Assembly: GCA_027596195.1 (NCBI GenBank)
Contig: JADGJG010000394.1
Coordinates: 1-21,366 of the forward strand
Direction: 5' to 3'
DNA length: 21,366 nt
Source of the DNA: Podochytrium sp. JEL0797
Lineage: Eukaryota; Chytridiomycota; Chytridiomycetes; Chytridiales; Chytriomycetaceae
This document shows, piece after piece, positions 19,918-21,366 of this stretch (its first letter is position 1; every line of letters begins with the position of its first letter). The notes under the pieces are model-generated. The model saw only the letters and a program-made list of their open reading frames with translations. It searched no databases and was not told the origin of the DNA. The position numbers and the translations under genes are program-made.

Positions 19918-21076
19918 TTATAACCCCCCGCGTTTCGCCTTCTCCACCATCCTCGCCAACTCCTTCGTCCCCCCGACCTCCGGCAACTTCACAAAACAAC
20001 CACCCCTCACCCTGGGACCCACATGCCTCTTCAAAGCGTCCAATCTCGCAAAACAGTGTCCACAGTTGGAACATTCAAACGCCTTCTCCTCCGCATGCTG
20101 GCTCTCCTCGTGACGCTTCAAATCATGCGAACGGAGGAACGCGGCCCCGCATTGGGCGCATGCATACACTTTGGTGGAGGCGTGTGTTTTGACGTGGGAG
20201 TCGAGGTTCCGAGCCTTGGGGGTTGTGAAGTTGCAGTATAGGCAGGAGTGGAGAATGTGTGGGGTCGGGTGGGACTTTTTGGTGGGGCTTGTTGGGGAGA
20301 GTGGGGCCGATCGCTTGGGGGTCGACTTTTTGGGGGCACGAGGAGGGGTCGACTTGTGGGGGGTGCCGTGTGGGTTGGACTTCGAGGAGGTGGCCGCGTT
20401 TTGGGGAAGGACAACGGGCATGAGGGAGGGGCCGGGGAGGCTGTAGAATGGGATTGTGGGGGTGGGTGGCATGATCACTTGAGATGCGCCAGTGAATGGG
20501 ATTGGGGACCAGAGGTCTTGGAGTCCGAGGGGCCCACTGAGTGGGTTGACCAACAACCCCGAAGAAATGGCGGTGAAACTTGGACCACCAACAACCCCCA
20601 CGAAGGGGTCCGAAAACGGGTTGTAAGTGGTGGGTGCTTGGGTGAAGGTCGGGAAGGGCTGGTTAAGGGGGGTAATGGGGCTCAGAATGTCAAAGGACGG
20701 GCACGCGTTCTTCTGCTTAAGTTTAGGATTAATGTAAGGATTTTTTCCATAAATAGATAGGGAAAAATACACCCACCTGAGGGTCAACGAGGATGTTTGT
20801 ATCGATTTTCAGCCTGAAAAAGTCCGAATTCGACACGGGAGGAAACTGGGCCGGAATGCAGAGACTCTGTCCCGCCTGGATTCCCGCATTCTTGAGCATC
20901 TCTACCCCATCCAAAGCCAAGAGTGACTCGTGTAGGTCAGGGTCTGCAGGGAGAGGTAACAGGGGCGAATTCTTGGTCGTTGTGAATCCTTGCAACATGA
21001 TTTCCAACTCCATAAAGTTGTCCGAGAGTTCGGGAGGGTACGTGTCCTCAAAAAGGTTTCTGTCACTTGCGTCCAT
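19918..21076 (-). CDS. C2H2 zinc-finger protein, probable transcription factor, 364 residues
   Basis: Two exons, 21076-20777 and 20712-19918, are joined through a 64-base intron with the branch-like CCTAAAC. The protein starts MDASDRNLFEDTYPPE; an upstream in-frame ATG at 21205 would add a Lys-rich stretch and is less likely. The first half is acidic and then Pro/Ser/Thr-rich, as in fungal activators. A basic segment (residues about 215-250, HKSTPPRAPKKSTPKRS) could be a nuclear localisation signal. Finger 1 (257-277) is C-X2-C-X12-H-X3-H, finger 2 (285-306) is C-X2-C-X12-H-X4-H, and finger 3 starts at 314 with CSNCGHCFARLDALKRH but its last ligand is Cys after eight residues. The FARLDALKRH style is common in fungal regulators. 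DNA binding is expected from the fold; targets are unknown. Confidence 0.82.
20713..20776 (-). other. Intron of the zinc-finger gene
   Basis: On the minus strand this runs from GTGGGT to AAGCAG, 64 bases, in phase 0, joining VDPQ to KNACPSFD. It includes CCTAAAC near the acceptor. Without splicing the first reading frame ends at a stop inside the intron. Confidence 0.75.
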
Positions 21077-21288
21077 TGCGCAGTTTTTTGCTGTGTTTTT
21101 TTTTTCAAAACCTGTTCCAAAAAAAGATTCCCTTTTTTTTGTTTTTTCTTCTCGTTGTTTTCTCTTTGAACACCGCACACCCAACAATACCTTACACCAC
21201 ACCACTCACCTCAAAGCAGCCCCCCCTCCCTCCGTTTCCCTAAAATACGGATGAGAATAAATTGAGTGTGTACATATGCCTCTTGAGC
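21077..21288 (-). promoter_or_regulatory. Upstream region of the zinc-finger gene
   Basis: Next to the start codon there are several T runs on the plus strand (A runs on the coding strand) at about 21097-21150. Beyond them lies an ordinary stretch with pyrimidine-rich segments near 21221-21237. I see no convincing core promoter element or other gene. Confidence 0.35.
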
Positions 21289-21366
21289 CGGGGGGTGGGC
21301 CCGGGGGGGCCGGGCGCCGGGCGCCCCGGCGGGGGGGGGGGGGGGGGGGGGGGGGGCGGGGGGGGG
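21289..21366. other. G-homopolymer contig end, probable sequencing artefact
   Basis: The last 78 bases are almost all G and C, ending in long G runs, with a small palindromic GGCGCC-type core. Together with the C run at 1-11 (the reverse complement of a G run) this looks like low-signal G calling at read ends. Confidence 0.6.

Noticed and set aside
1..21366. tRNA, rRNA, transposon or CRISPR features
   Set aside because: Reading both strands by eye showed no cloverleaf with conserved tRNA boxes, no transposase-like protein and no regularly spaced repeats.
21289..21366. Telomere or GC-rich regulatory island at the right end
   Set aside because: There is no short telomere-type repeat unit, and the sequence degenerates into G runs typical of artefact.

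Overview
The window looks like nuclear DNA of a flagellated (zoosporic) fungus, most likely chytrid-like. The evidence is a complete axonemal dynein heavy chain, many very short introns (47-83 bases in the dynein gene) with GT...AG ends and frequent CTAAC/TTAAC-like branch sites, tightly packed genes, and a fungal-style zinc-finger regulator. The lineage is an inference, because no rRNA or marker gene is present. Both ends are C or G homopolymer, so this is probably a whole contig with low-quality ends.

Layout: (1) bases 1-259, minus strand: the start of a basic, TP-rich protein cut by the left end. (2) 307-1900, plus: an unrecognised protein of about 322 residues in about 8 exons, divergent from (1) with only 47 bases between the two start codons. 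(3) 2093-17823, plus: a 24-exon gene for a 4784-residue axonemal dynein heavy chain of the DNAH10 / inner-arm I1 (f) 1-alpha type; all 23 introns were placed and the exon sum is an exact multiple of three. (4) 17934-19225, minus, convergent with the dynein: an MGCG-starting (probably N-myristoylated) protein with a stathmin-like segment, similar in architecture to animal STMND1. (5) 19226-19917: unresolved, perhaps a small plus-strand gene. (6) 19918-21076, minus: a two-exon zinc-finger protein with two C2H2 fingers and one C2HC-like finger. (7) 21077-21366: promoter-like T-rich DNA, then G-rich end sequence.

The dynein motor and the stathmin-like protein may both serve the zoospore flagellum: one drives axoneme bending and the other may bind tubulin. 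They lie tail to tail with 110 bases between stop codons. The stathmin-like gene is the most unusual item, since stathmins are usually regarded as animal proteins. All gene models were built by eye from splice signals and reading frame; family names rest on recalled family sequence patterns, not on a database search.
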